From NCBI GenBank assembly GCA_002774055.1, contig PEZL01000036.1:1-5287 (forward strand): a DNA stretch of 5,287 bases, read 5' to 3'. This document shows, piece after piece, positions 1-5,013 of the stretch. Position 1 is the stretch's first letter. Each line of letters opens with the position of its first letter. The notes beneath the pieces were generated by a model. The model did no database searches. It saw only the letters and a program-made list of their open reading frames with translations, and was not told where the DNA came from. The translations under genes were made by a program, and so were the position numbers. Source of the DNA: Candidatus Tagabacteria bacterium CG09_land_8_20_14_0_10_41_14. GTDB lineage: Bacteria > Patescibacteriota > Minisyncoccia > JAHISW01 > Tagabacteraceae.

Positions 1-138
1 AATTTTCCGTCTGTGACGCAACGGGAATTTTTGCTGGATTTTTGGGGCGGGGAAGCAAAATATAAAAAAGAAACTATTAAATGGCTGAAAGAAAAACAAG
101 CCAATTCAGACAAAATAAAAGACATAATACTGGAATAA
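1..138 (+). CDS. C-terminal fragment of an unidentified protein
   Basis: An open frame runs from the first base to a TAA at 136-138 and gives 45 C-terminal residues. They begin NFPSVTQREFLLDFWGGE and end with a lysine-rich, helix-prone tail (KWLKEKQANSDKIKDIILE). The 5' end lies outside the window, so neither length nor domains can be judged. The segment has no membrane span and no motif I can assign. Evidence that it is real is the uninterrupted frame up to a stop placed just before a good hairpin terminator, in convergent orientation to the ligase gene. A role in the neighbouring surface-glycan pathway is possible from context only, and I do not assign a function. Confidence 0.6.
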   Translation, partial: NFPSVTQREFLLDFWGGEAKYKKETIKWLKEKQANSDKIKDIILE

Positions 139-141
139 CAA

Positions 142-172
142 AAAACTAGTGAGGTCGGACCTCGCTAATTTT
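142..172. terminator. Bidirectional intrinsic terminator between convergent genes
   Basis: The arms AGTGAGGT (148-155) and ACCTCGCT (159-166) pair over 8 bp with one G-U wobble around a CGG loop, and T147-A167 extends the stem. The hairpin has A's on its left (141-145) and TTTT on its right (169-172), so an RNA from either strand would end the stem with a U-run. It lies 4-10 nt after the plus-strand stop at 136-138. The minus-strand ligase stop codon (171-173) sits inside the flank, so the stem lies immediately downstream of that stop codon. Confidence 0.8.
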
Positions 173-2387
173 AGGGATTGCGGCCGGCGCGAATTTCACT
201 TATAAAATATTCGCCTTGTTCTTTAAAAGAAGGTTGTATTTCAATGGCCTTTTGAATTTGCTCAATTGCCTTCTCTCTTTCATTCAAATTCAAATAAGCA
301 GCCCCCAAACTAACCCGATATTGAGCGTTGTCAGGCTCTTTTTCAATAAAAACAAACCAAAGATTTTTCACCGCTTCATAATCGCCTACGGCTGAATAAA
401 CATTGATAAACTTCTTATCAATTAACGCCTCCGGCCCGAAACGATTTTCAATCTCAATTTTTAACGATTCAACATATTGCTCGTTCTGGCTAAGAATGGC
501 CGCCATAAAAAGATTTTTACCGGCCTCCAAGGAACTTTTATCAAAATTATAAGCCGTCTCAAGAACCTCAACCGCTTTTTGATAATTTTTGCCGGCAAAA
601 TAGACATCGGCCAAGGCAAAATAAATCTGCTGTTTTCGGGGAGAAAGACTGATCGCCTCTTCAAAAGTAGCCTCCGCTTTATCAAAAAGACTCGCTCTTG
701 TGTAAACAGAACCCAAAAAAATGCGATACCTGGCATCATTCGGCGTTTTTTCTATTTGCTTTTCCATTTCTTCAATTGCCTTTTTTAAGGCCAACCCCCT
801 GTCTTTTTCCGGGATATTAGTATTTGACGCAACAGCATTGGCAAAACCGGCCAATTGCTCTCTTGCCTCCACAGTACCAAATGTACTATATGAAAAAACC
901 TTATCATATTGCTTAAGCACGTCTTCAATGGGCGCTCCTCCGCGGACCAAGCTTAAAGCATTCAGCAAATTCTTCGCGGCCAGGAGCGGCTTAACATTCA
1001 CAAAATAAAGCGAAAAAACAATAACAAGAAAACAGACGGTAACAACCAAATAACTCAAACCGCTTATTTCTTTATTGCTCATGATTTCTTCTTTTTTCTC
1101 CTCCTTTTCACCGTCTTTTCTTATCCACCCTGAATGAACAAAACCAAGAATAGTAAAAAACACAAAAGAAGAAGTCAAATTATCAAAAACAAAAAGATTA
1201 TGAAAACCATAGGCGGCCAAAACCGAAGTCGTCCCTGCCGATTCAAACAAAGAAAAAACCCTTTTTTTGTAACCGCGCCACAGCATAAATAGGACAGAAA
1301 CAAAAATGCTCATATACGCCAAAAATCCCAGGGCGCCGGCGCTTATCAGCCAATCAAAAAACACGTTGTGCGCCCTATCAAACCAGGGTTCTTGTTTATA
1401 AAGCTTCGGCTCAAAATATTTATTGAAAACCAAGTTATAATTTTCCTGGCCCCAGCCCAAAACAGGATGTTCCTGAAAACCTTGCCAAGACATACCCCAA
1501 ATCGTTAAACGCGATTCCGTAGTGGTTTCAGAAAAAGAAATACTGGAAAAACGGCCCAACACCGGGTTTTTCTTTATAAAAGATTGGTCTTTCAACGCGA
1601 CAAATAAACCAACCGATAAAATTACCAAAAAGAGCAAAGACGCAAACAATAAACGAGTTTTTTTCTCTACGGAAAAAATCGCCATTAAAACGGCGAATAA
1701 AAACAAACCGGCCACAAACCCCAAAATCGCGCCTCTGGTGGCGGTAAAAAACAGAACTACCAGTTCAAGCGCGAATAACAAAGCCAATCCGATACGAAGC
1801 CATCTGTTTTTAAACCAGTAAAAAAACAGGGCTGTTAAAAACAAGTGGAAAACAAGAAAAATGGCCAAATAACCGGCATTGCCAAAAGTGGCGTCCAGGC
1901 GGACATTACCTTGATGTATTGCCAGTTTGCCGAAATATTGCAAAAACCCATAGAAAGTAACAATAGCGCTAACAGCCAGCATCGCGCCAAAAAGTATTTT
2001 GAAATCCCTCTTTTTCCGTAAAACGCTGGTCAGAATTAAAAAATAAGCAAAAAGATGCAAATACCCTACAAACCCCTCCATTCTTTCATAATTAGACCAA
2101 AAACTGCGAAAAGGATTTTCTCCAAAAATCGTTGCCAGAAATAAAATAAATAACGTGGCGCTAAAAGCCAAAAGAACAGGACTTTTACGGGGCCTTAAAT
2201 TTTTATCAAACACCGCGCCAAAAATCCACAAGAAAAACAGAACTTCCACCATTATTCGGAAAAAGAAATTTTTTCCGGTGATAAAAGGAAAAAACAAAAA
2301 ATCAGCCACGATAAGAGACAAAACGGGTAAAATAAAAAGCCCTCCTTTAAGAGCGTAAACAAGGAACCGGATTGATTTTTGAGACAT
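171..2387 (-). CDS. O-antigen ligase/polymerase-like membrane protein (Wzy_C/WaaL family) with C-terminal TPRs
   Basis: This 738-residue polytopic membrane protein probably transfers or polymerises polyprenyl-linked glycan on the outer face of the membrane. Hydrophobic segments fill residues 10-265. A large extracytoplasmic loop (about 265-343) follows, with family-type motifs ESRLTIW (R293), HPVLGWGQENY and RAHN (H340). More spans lie near 341-370, 386-421 and 443-464. TATRGA puts an arginine at 218. An Arg and a loop His of this kind are required in WaaL-type ligases. A charged linker (424-438) precedes the last span, then a helical tail with TPR-like units near 553-586, 587-620 and 688-721. 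Ligase, Wzy polymerase and protein O-glycan ligase share this fold, so the acceptor cannot be read from sequence. The ATG at 2387 has no Shine-Dalgarno sequence; a promoter ends almost on it. It is divergent from the sugar transferase and convergent with the fragment at 1-138. Confidence 0.88.
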   Translation of the reverse strand: MSQKSIRFLVYALKGGLFILPVLSLIVADFLFFPFITGKNFFFRIMVEVLFFLWIFGAVFDKNLRPRKSPVLLAFSATLFILFLATIFGENPFRSFWSNYERMEGFVGYLHLFAYFLILTSVLRKKRDFKILFGAMLAVSAIVTFYGFLQYFGKLAIHQGNVRLDATFGNAGYLAIFLVFHLFLTALFFYWFKNRWLRIGLALLFALELVVLFFTATRGAILGFVAGLFLFAVLMAIFSVEKKTRLLFASLLFLVILSVGLFVALKDQSFIKKNPVLGRFSSISFSETTTESRLTIWGMSWQGFQEHPVLGWGQENYNLVFNKYFEPKLYKQEPWFDRAHNVFFDWLISAGALGFLAYMSIFVSVLFMLWRGYKKRVFSLFESAGTTSVLAAYGFHNLFVFDNLTSSFVFFTILGFVHSGWIRKDGEKEEKKEEIMSNKEISGLSYLVVTVCFLVIVFSLYFVNVKPLLAAKNLLNALSLVRGGAPIEDVLKQYDKVFSYSTFGTVEAREQLAGFANAVASNTNIPEKDRGLALKKAIEEMEKQIEKTPNDARYRIFLGSVYTRASLFDKAEATFEEAISLSPRKQQIYFALADVYFAGKNYQKAVEVLETAYNFDKSSLEAGKNLFMAAILSQNEQYVESLKIEIENRFGPEALIDKKFINVYSAVGDYEAVKNLWFVFIEKEPDNAQYRVSLGAAYLNLNEREKAIEQIQKAIEIQPSFKEQGEYFISEIRAGRNP

Positions 2388-2406
2388 TATATATAGAATA
2401 AAGTAA
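2372..2406 (+). promoter_or_regulatory. Predicted promoter of the sugar transferase gene, very short leader
   Basis: TTGATT (2372-2377; 4 of 6) is followed by a 16-nt spacer and TAGAAT (2394-2399; 5 of 6). The inferred start near 2406 leaves about 5 nt before the ATG at 2411, with no room for a Shine-Dalgarno sequence. It interleaves with the minus-strand promoter: the two -10 boxes share 2395-2399, so the two polymerases should compete. Confidence 0.5.
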
Positions 2407-2423
2407 AGTTATGTTTTTATCAA
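2388..2423 (-). promoter_or_regulatory. Predicted leaderless promoter of the ligase gene
   Basis: Reading the minus strand, TTGATA (2423-2418) resembles a -35 box with 5 of 6 consensus bases. A 17-nt spacer leads to TATTCT (2400-2395; 4 of 6). A start about 7 nt downstream falls at 2388, next to the ATG at 2387. The -35 box lies inside the first codons of the opposite gene. The boxes are visible in the sequence; the transcription start is inferred. Confidence 0.5.
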
Positions 2424-3697
2424 GCAAGGGGAAAATACTCATTTTGGCCATGGGCGACTTGGCTCTTTTCTATTTAGGCCTATTTTTCACGCTTAACTTA
2501 CGGTACCAAACCCTTGTTGAGCCGGAAATATGGCTGGCTCATCAATGGCCGTTTTTTTGGATTCATTTGCTATGGTTATTCATTTTTTACATAGGGGGCG
2601 CTTACGATGTAAAAAACTTCGCTTCTTATAAAAAAATTCTCGGGACCACCTTAAAAACAATGGCCATCGCCGCTATGATGGCGGTCTTGATTTTCTATCT
2701 CGCACCCGGCCTCAAAATCGCGCCAAAAACCAATCTTTTTATAGACATCGCCGTAGTCAGCATACTGCTTGTTTTATGGCGGAGATTGTTTTGGTTTTTT
2801 ATTAAAAAAGTATCCAAAATAAAAGTTCTGTTTTTGGGCTCAACAAAAGAAATGCGTCAGTTTGGCGAACAACTTAAAAACAACCCTCAACTGGGTTATG
2901 AGCCCATGACGACGCCGGAGAATGTCCAGCTTGTTGTTGCCTCGGCTGATATGATACAAGACAAAGAAATATCCGGCAAATTCTACCAGATGGTGCTTTT
3001 GGGAATAAGCGTGATTGATTTTGAGAGTTTTTATGAATCGCTTACGGAAAAAGTGCCAATTTCAATAATCAACGAAGGATGGTTTCTAAAAAATGTTAAT
3101 GAAATTAACAAAAAACCATTTGAACAATTTAAAAGAGTTTTTGATATAATCTACGCCGTGGTCACGGGCATTATTACCCTAGCCATTCTGCCTTTCATCG
3201 CCATGTTTATAAAACTGGAAAGCAAAGGGCCTGTCTTTTACAAACAAAAAAGAGTCGGCAAAAATGGAAAAATTTTTGAATTGTTCAAATTCCGGACAAT
3301 GATAAAAGACGCCGAAAAAAACAAGGCGCAATGGGCAAGCGAAAACGACAATCGTATAACTAAAATCGGAAAAATACTGCGCAAAACACGGCTGGATGAA
3401 CTGCCGCAAATTTGGAATGTGCTAAAGGGCGACTTGTCATTCATCGGGCCGCGGCCGGAAAGGCCGGAATTTGTTGAGATGCTTAAAAAAGAAATACCTC
3501 ATTACGCAATGCGCCATCTGGTAAAACCGGGGTTGTCCGGCTGGGCGCAGATTAAATATCCATACGCTGCTTCTGTTAAAGACGCGGAAGAAAAACTGCA
3601 ATACGATTTATACTACATAAAAAATCGCTCAATGGTGCTGGATTTGGCCATCACAGCCAAAACGATTGCCACCATTGTCAGCCGTCAGGGACGCTGA
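2411..3697 (+). CDS. Initiating polyprenyl-phosphate sugar-1-phosphate transferase (bac_transf, WbaP/WcaJ type)
   Basis: This 428-residue enzyme is predicted to move a sugar-1-phosphate from a nucleotide sugar onto undecaprenyl phosphate, the first committed step of surface-glycan assembly. Four N-terminal hydrophobic segments (about 12-30, 46-63, 78-97, 111-131) precede a Rossmann-like stretch starting KVLFLGS (138-144). The catalytic domain begins at KRVFDI (241-246) with a hydrophobic segment (246-267). It carries VFYKQKRVGKNG, FKFRTM (292-297), the catalytic-type Asp-Glu pair in LDELPQ (D329/E330), GPRPERPEF (346-354), KPGLSGWAQ (372-380) and YDLYYIKNRS (398-407). The set is complete, so it should be active; the sugar cannot be told. 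The middle domain looks shortened. The ATG at 2411 has no Shine-Dalgarno sequence but fits the family's N-terminus. A later in-frame ATG (codon 14) would fall at the edge of the first membrane segment. The stop is TGA. Confidence 0.93.
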   Translation: MFLSSKGKILILAMGDLALFYLGLFFTLNLRYQTLVEPEIWLAHQWPFFWIHLLWLFIFYIGGAYDVKNFASYKKILGTTLKTMAIAAMMAVLIFYLAPGLKIAPKTNLFIDIAVVSILLVLWRRLFWFFIKKVSKIKVLFLGSTKEMRQFGEQLKNNPQLGYEPMTTPENVQLVVASADMIQDKEISGKFYQMVLLGISVIDFESFYESLTEKVPISIINEGWFLKNVNEINKKPFEQFKRVFDIIYAVVTGIITLAILPFIAMFIKLESKGPVFYKQKRVGKNGKIFELFKFRTMIKDAEKNKAQWASENDNRITKIGKILRKTRLDELPQIWNVLKGDLSFIGPRPERPEFVEMLKKEIPHYAMRHLVKPGLSGWAQIKYPYAASVKDAEEKLQYDLYYIKNRSMVLDLAITAKTIATIVSRQGR

Positions 3698-3702
3698 TTA
3701 TC

Positions 3703-3716
3703 AATTTTTAAAAATT
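3703..3716. repeat. 14-bp AT palindrome after the sugar transferase gene
   Basis: AATTTTTAAAAATT is a perfect palindrome starting 6 nt after the TGA. A related TTTAAAAATTA string recurs near 3733-3743. It is all A/T, so it makes a poor stable hairpin and may be chance in AT-rich DNA. It is recorded because the convergent gap 3698-3755 contains nothing else that could end transcription apart from the hairpin at 3750-3769. Confidence 0.3.
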
Positions 3717-3749
3717 AAAGCATTGAAAATTATTTAAAAATTACAAAAT

Positions 3750-3769
3750 TAAGAATTATAAAATTCTTA
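3750..3769 (-). terminator. Weak AT-only hairpin at the end of the ferredoxin gene
   Basis: TAAGAATT (3750-3757) and AATTCTTA (3762-3769) pair perfectly over 8 bp around a 4-nt loop. The hairpin overlaps the ferredoxin stop codon (3756-3758), much as the first terminator abuts the ligase stop. On the minus strand it is followed by ATTTTG and then ATTTTT. With almost no G-C pairs it would be a weak terminator, perhaps working on both strands. Confidence 0.4.
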
Positions 3770-3977
3770 TCACCTGCGCAGGACATGCTTCTGCCGCCTC
3801 TTTGTTGCAGCCCACATCCTTCTCACTCACTTCAAACTCGTAATCCCCTTCGGGATTTTTTTTGCCTTGTTTGGGATGCGCTTTCATATCATCTCCCATT
3901 TCCCAAAATTTGGGGCAGACAATGGCGCAGCTCCCGCAGCCGATACACCCCTTATGGTCTTGTATTATTCTCGCCAT
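3756..3977 (-). CDS. Small ferredoxin, single [4Fe-4S] cluster
   Basis: A 73-residue cytoplasmic electron carrier. CIGCGSCAIVCP (11-22) supplies C11, C14 and C17, and C65 in the ACPAQVI motif supplies the expected fourth ligand. C21 and C57 match the extra cysteine pair known to form a disulfide in Thermotoga-type monocluster ferredoxins (from memory of that family). The loop between C21 and C57 is about a dozen residues longer than in the Thermotoga protein and is lysine-rich. A longer in-frame ATG exists at 4088, inside the nucleotidyltransferase gene. I chose the ATG at 3977 because AGGAG lies 4 nt before it (3986-3982) and because the ferredoxin fold begins there. It follows the nucleotidyltransferase stop by 13 bp, so it is probably cotranscribed with it. 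Its redox partner is unknown. Its first codons are echoed at 4934-4981. Confidence 0.92.
   Translation of the reverse strand: MARIIQDHKGCIGCGSCAIVCPKFWEMGDDMKAHPKQGKKNPEGDYEFEVSEKDVGCNKEAAEACPAQVIRIL
3949..3967 (+). repeat. Direct repeat, copy 1 (in the ferredoxin 5' end)
   Basis: The 19 bp ccctTatggtcttgtatta match copy 2 at 4953-4971 with one difference (T/C at the fifth base), in the same orientation, offset by exactly 1004 bp. The pair flanks the nucleotidyltransferase and DUF6922-like genes. Confidence 0.7.
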
Positions 3978-3981
3978 AATT

Positions 3982-3986
3982 CTCCT
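3982..3986 (-). promoter_or_regulatory. Shine-Dalgarno of the ferredoxin gene
   Basis: The minus strand reads GAAAGGAGAATT just before the ATG at 3977. This is the only clear Shine-Dalgarno sequence at any gene start in the window, and it decides the 73-residue start over the upstream in-frame ATG at 4088. Confidence 0.8.
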
Positions 3987-3990
3987 TTCT

Positions 3991-4605
3991 TTATAATTTT
4001 TTGACTTCTGATATAAAAAACTTTTTAATTTCCCGCCATTCAAAAGATTTAAGCATTTTCGGCATTTTTTCTTTTTCCGCATCCACAAAATATATTAATG
4101 ATTTGCGAATATGAATTTCATTATATCTCACTCTTTTATATTTTTTCTTGAAAAGTTCCAATAATTCTTCCAGGGTATATCCATTTTTTATTATGGCGTA
4201 CAAATCAATAAAATCACGTTTAGTTCCGCGGCTTTGGACAGCATCAATTTTCATACAGGCAACGTCGCGCAAATCAGCCAATCGGATGCCCTGCCAGACA
4301 AGAGGATTAAAAAGAAGCGAATATCTATAAAAAAAGAAACTTACTTTAACATTGTTTAAAATCCCCAAAATAGTCTGTTCCGTCCTTTGGTCAATTTTAA
4401 GATTTCCCAGATCACTTAAATTTTGAATAATTCTTTCTTCATTAAAAGTCTTAGGAGTAAAAAAATCAAGGTCATAAGAAACACGATGACCTAATTGCAA
4501 TGCCACAGATGTGCCACCGGCAAGATAAAATTCCTTGATAAATTTTTCTTTGCTTAATAATTCCAGATTGCTCTTGAGAGCCCCCGGAACTGCTTCTGTA
4601 AACAT
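3991..4605 (-). CDS. AbiEii/AbiGii-type nucleotidyltransferase, predicted toxin
   Basis: This 204-residue protein belongs to the AbiEii/AbiGii (DUF1814-type) nucleotidyltransferase group, members of which are toxins of toxin-antitoxin or abortive-infection systems that transfer nucleotides to RNA. It shows FYLAGGTSVALQLGHR (26-41), then SYDLDFF with acidic residues D45 and D47. The downstream motif MKIDAVQSRGTKRDFIDLY (118-136) contributes K119, R126, D131 and D134. The strand where many polymerase-beta-like nucleotidyltransferases carry a third carboxylate reads NNVKVSFFF (84-92) and has none. I recall related AbiEii-like proteins also reading VKxSFF, so this may be a subfamily trait. The ATG at 4605 lies inside the upstream gene (52-nt overlap) and has no Shine-Dalgarno sequence, so translational coupling is likely. 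That overlap with a small upstream gene supports a paired system. Toxicity is inferred. Confidence 0.85.
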   Translation of the reverse strand: MFTEAVPGALKSNLELLSKEKFIKEFYLAGGTSVALQLGHRVSYDLDFFTPKTFNEERIIQNLSDLGNLKIDQRTEQTILGILNNVKVSFFFYRYSLLFNPLVWQGIRLADLRDVACMKIDAVQSRGTKRDFIDLYAIIKNGYTLEELLELFKKKYKRVRYNEIHIRKSLIYFVDAEKEKMPKMLKSFEWREIKKFFISEVKKL

Positions 4606-4853
4606 AAAATCTTGCGTCTGGGCAGATCAAAATACTCGACCCAATAATTAGCGCTTTTTTGCGAGAGATTGCGCGAGTTTTCCAAAATTTTAATAATCTG
4701 ATTTCTAGAATAATGTTTCAACATCCATGCCACATCTTCTCTGTCGCCATATTCTAAAATCCTGGCAATAACATATTCAGGATATTTATCGGGGTTAAGT
4801 TTTTTAGCGTCAATCTCCCAAAAATATTTTTTTACATTTCTTGGCGCTTTCAT
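4554..4853 (-). CDS. Small DUF6922-like protein, predicted partner or antitoxin of the nucleotidyltransferase
   Basis: A 99-residue soluble protein. It has KKYFWEIDAKKLN (8-20), YPEYVIARILEYGDREDVAWML (24-45, described by its ends YPEYVI and EDVAWML), a helical middle, and a C-terminus LPRRKILCLQKQF...W. This pattern matches what I recall of DUF6922, small proteins often encoded just before AbiEii-like nucleotidyltransferases. It has no recognisable DNA-binding motif such as a classical helix-turn-helix. Its frame overlaps the toxin gene by 52 nt and comes first, the usual antitoxin-first order. It is unlike the classical AbiEi antitoxin, a longer protein with a winged-helix N-terminus. The start at 4853 has no Shine-Dalgarno sequence, but a perfect TATAAT lies 6 nt upstream. 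The antitoxin role is inferred from position. Confidence 0.72.
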   Translation of the reverse strand: MKAPRNVKKYFWEIDAKKLNPDKYPEYVIARILEYGDREDVAWMLKHYSRNQIIKILENSRNLSQKSANYWVEYFDLPRRKILCLQKQFRGLSRAIWNY

Positions 4854-4858
4854 AAGAC

Positions 4859-4888
4859 AATTATATCTTCGCTTTGCTTGATATAATT
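4859..4888. repeat. Perfect 9-bp inverted repeat, candidate operator
   Basis: AATTATATC (4859-4867) and GATATAATT (4880-4888) are exact reverse complements separated by 12 bp. The half-sites start 21 bp apart, two helical turns, which suits a dimer on one face of DNA. The left arm covers the TATAAT of the operon promoter. The right arm makes an extended -10 (TGATATAAT, 4879-4887) pointing the other way. Confidence 0.5.
4860..4865 (-). promoter_or_regulatory. -10 box for the toxin-antitoxin-like operon
   Basis: The minus strand reads TATAAT (4865-4860), then six bases, then ATG (4853). A start 7 nt past the box would fall on the A of the ATG, giving a leaderless mRNA. No -35 match stands at 16-18 nt. 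The box lies inside the left arm of the 9-bp inverted repeat, so a bound protein could block or recruit polymerase. Confidence 0.45.
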
Positions 4889-4939
4889 ACGTCGTTCGGT
4901 CAAAATGATAATTTTATTCTCACTTCTCCCTCACTAGTA

Positions 4940-4948
4940 ATTATAACA
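4940..4948 (-). promoter_or_regulatory. Alternative extended -10 promoter upstream of the operon
   Basis: The minus strand reads TGTTATAAT (4948-4940), a full TGn extension plus a consensus -10 box, which can work without a -35. The inferred start near 4933 would give an 80-nt leader into the small gene at 4853, with the inverted repeat inside the transcribed region. Confidence 0.35.
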
Positions 4949-4952
4949 TAAA

Positions 4953-4971
4953 CCCTCATGGTCTTGTATTA
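4953..4971 (+). repeat. Direct repeat, copy 2 (beyond the toxin-antitoxin-like pair)
   Basis: The 19 bp ccctCatggtcttgtatta match copy 1 at 3949-3967 at 18 of 19 positions. This copy lies within the ferredoxin relic and would mark the right edge of an inserted cassette if the two copies are its boundaries. Confidence 0.7.
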
Positions 4972-4990
4972 CTTTTTTCATACAGATTTA

Positions 4991-4998
4991 ATTATAAT
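4991..4998. promoter_or_regulatory. Palindromic -10 box serving the flippase and the ferredoxin relic
   Basis: ATTATAAT is its own reverse complement and contains TATAAT on the plus strand (4993-4998) and on the minus strand (4996-4991). Plus-strand transcription would start near 5005, about 9 nt before the flippase ATG at 5014, with no Shine-Dalgarno sequence. Minus-strand transcription would start near 4984, 3 nt before the relic ATG. The -35 matches on both sides are weak. Confidence 0.5.
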
Positions 4999-5013
4999 AA
5001 CCATAACACCAAT

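Larger units (their letters stand above)
4934..4981 (-). pseudogene. Relic of a ferredoxin gene 5' end
   Basis: On the minus strand an ATG at 4981 opens 15 codons, MKKVIQDHEGLCYNY, then TAG at 4936-4934. The first ten residues align in register with the intact ferredoxin start MARIIQDHKG: IQDH and G are identical, V/I and E/K substituted. At DNA level 23 of the first 30 bases match, with 14 in a row identical. The similarity stops before the cysteine motif, so no cluster could form. A TATAAT (4996-4991) lies 9 nt upstream, as expected for a leaderless or near-leaderless promoter. I read it as the displaced start of a ferredoxin gene. A functional short peptide or a chance match is the alternative. 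Confidence 0.5.

Noticed and set aside
145..154. The 10-mer ACTAGTGAGG shared between the first terminator and the minus strand at 4929-4938
   Set aside because: Many shared 10-mers are expected by chance in a window this long, and only one of the two copies sits in a hairpin.
477..2358. Plus-strand open frames opposite the ligase gene (477-788, 721-1008, 1522-1821, 2155-2358)
   Set aside because: They are antisense shadows of a strongly supported membrane-protein gene, with low-complexity, lysine- or phenylalanine-rich translations and no recognisable domain.
3179..3444. Minus-strand open frames opposite the sugar transferase catalytic domain
   Set aside because: They overlap the most conserved motifs of a clear gene, and their translations resemble no protein family.
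3698..3755. A small RNA or gene in the AT-rich convergent gap
   Set aside because: The gap is 58 bp, holds only A/T repeats and weak palindromes, and has no promoter-like pair or open frame of note.
3978..4088. An extended 110-residue ferredoxin starting at the ATG at 4088
   Set aside because: The extra 37 residues lie in another frame of the nucleotidyltransferase gene, are lysine-rich and unlike a ferredoxin, and the ATG at 3977 has a clear Shine-Dalgarno sequence.
4898..4903. TTGACC on the minus strand as a -35 box for the toxin-antitoxin-like operon
   Set aside because: No -10-like box stands at 16-18 nt. The nearest candidates are at about 12 nt (TATATC) or 32 nt (TATAAT).
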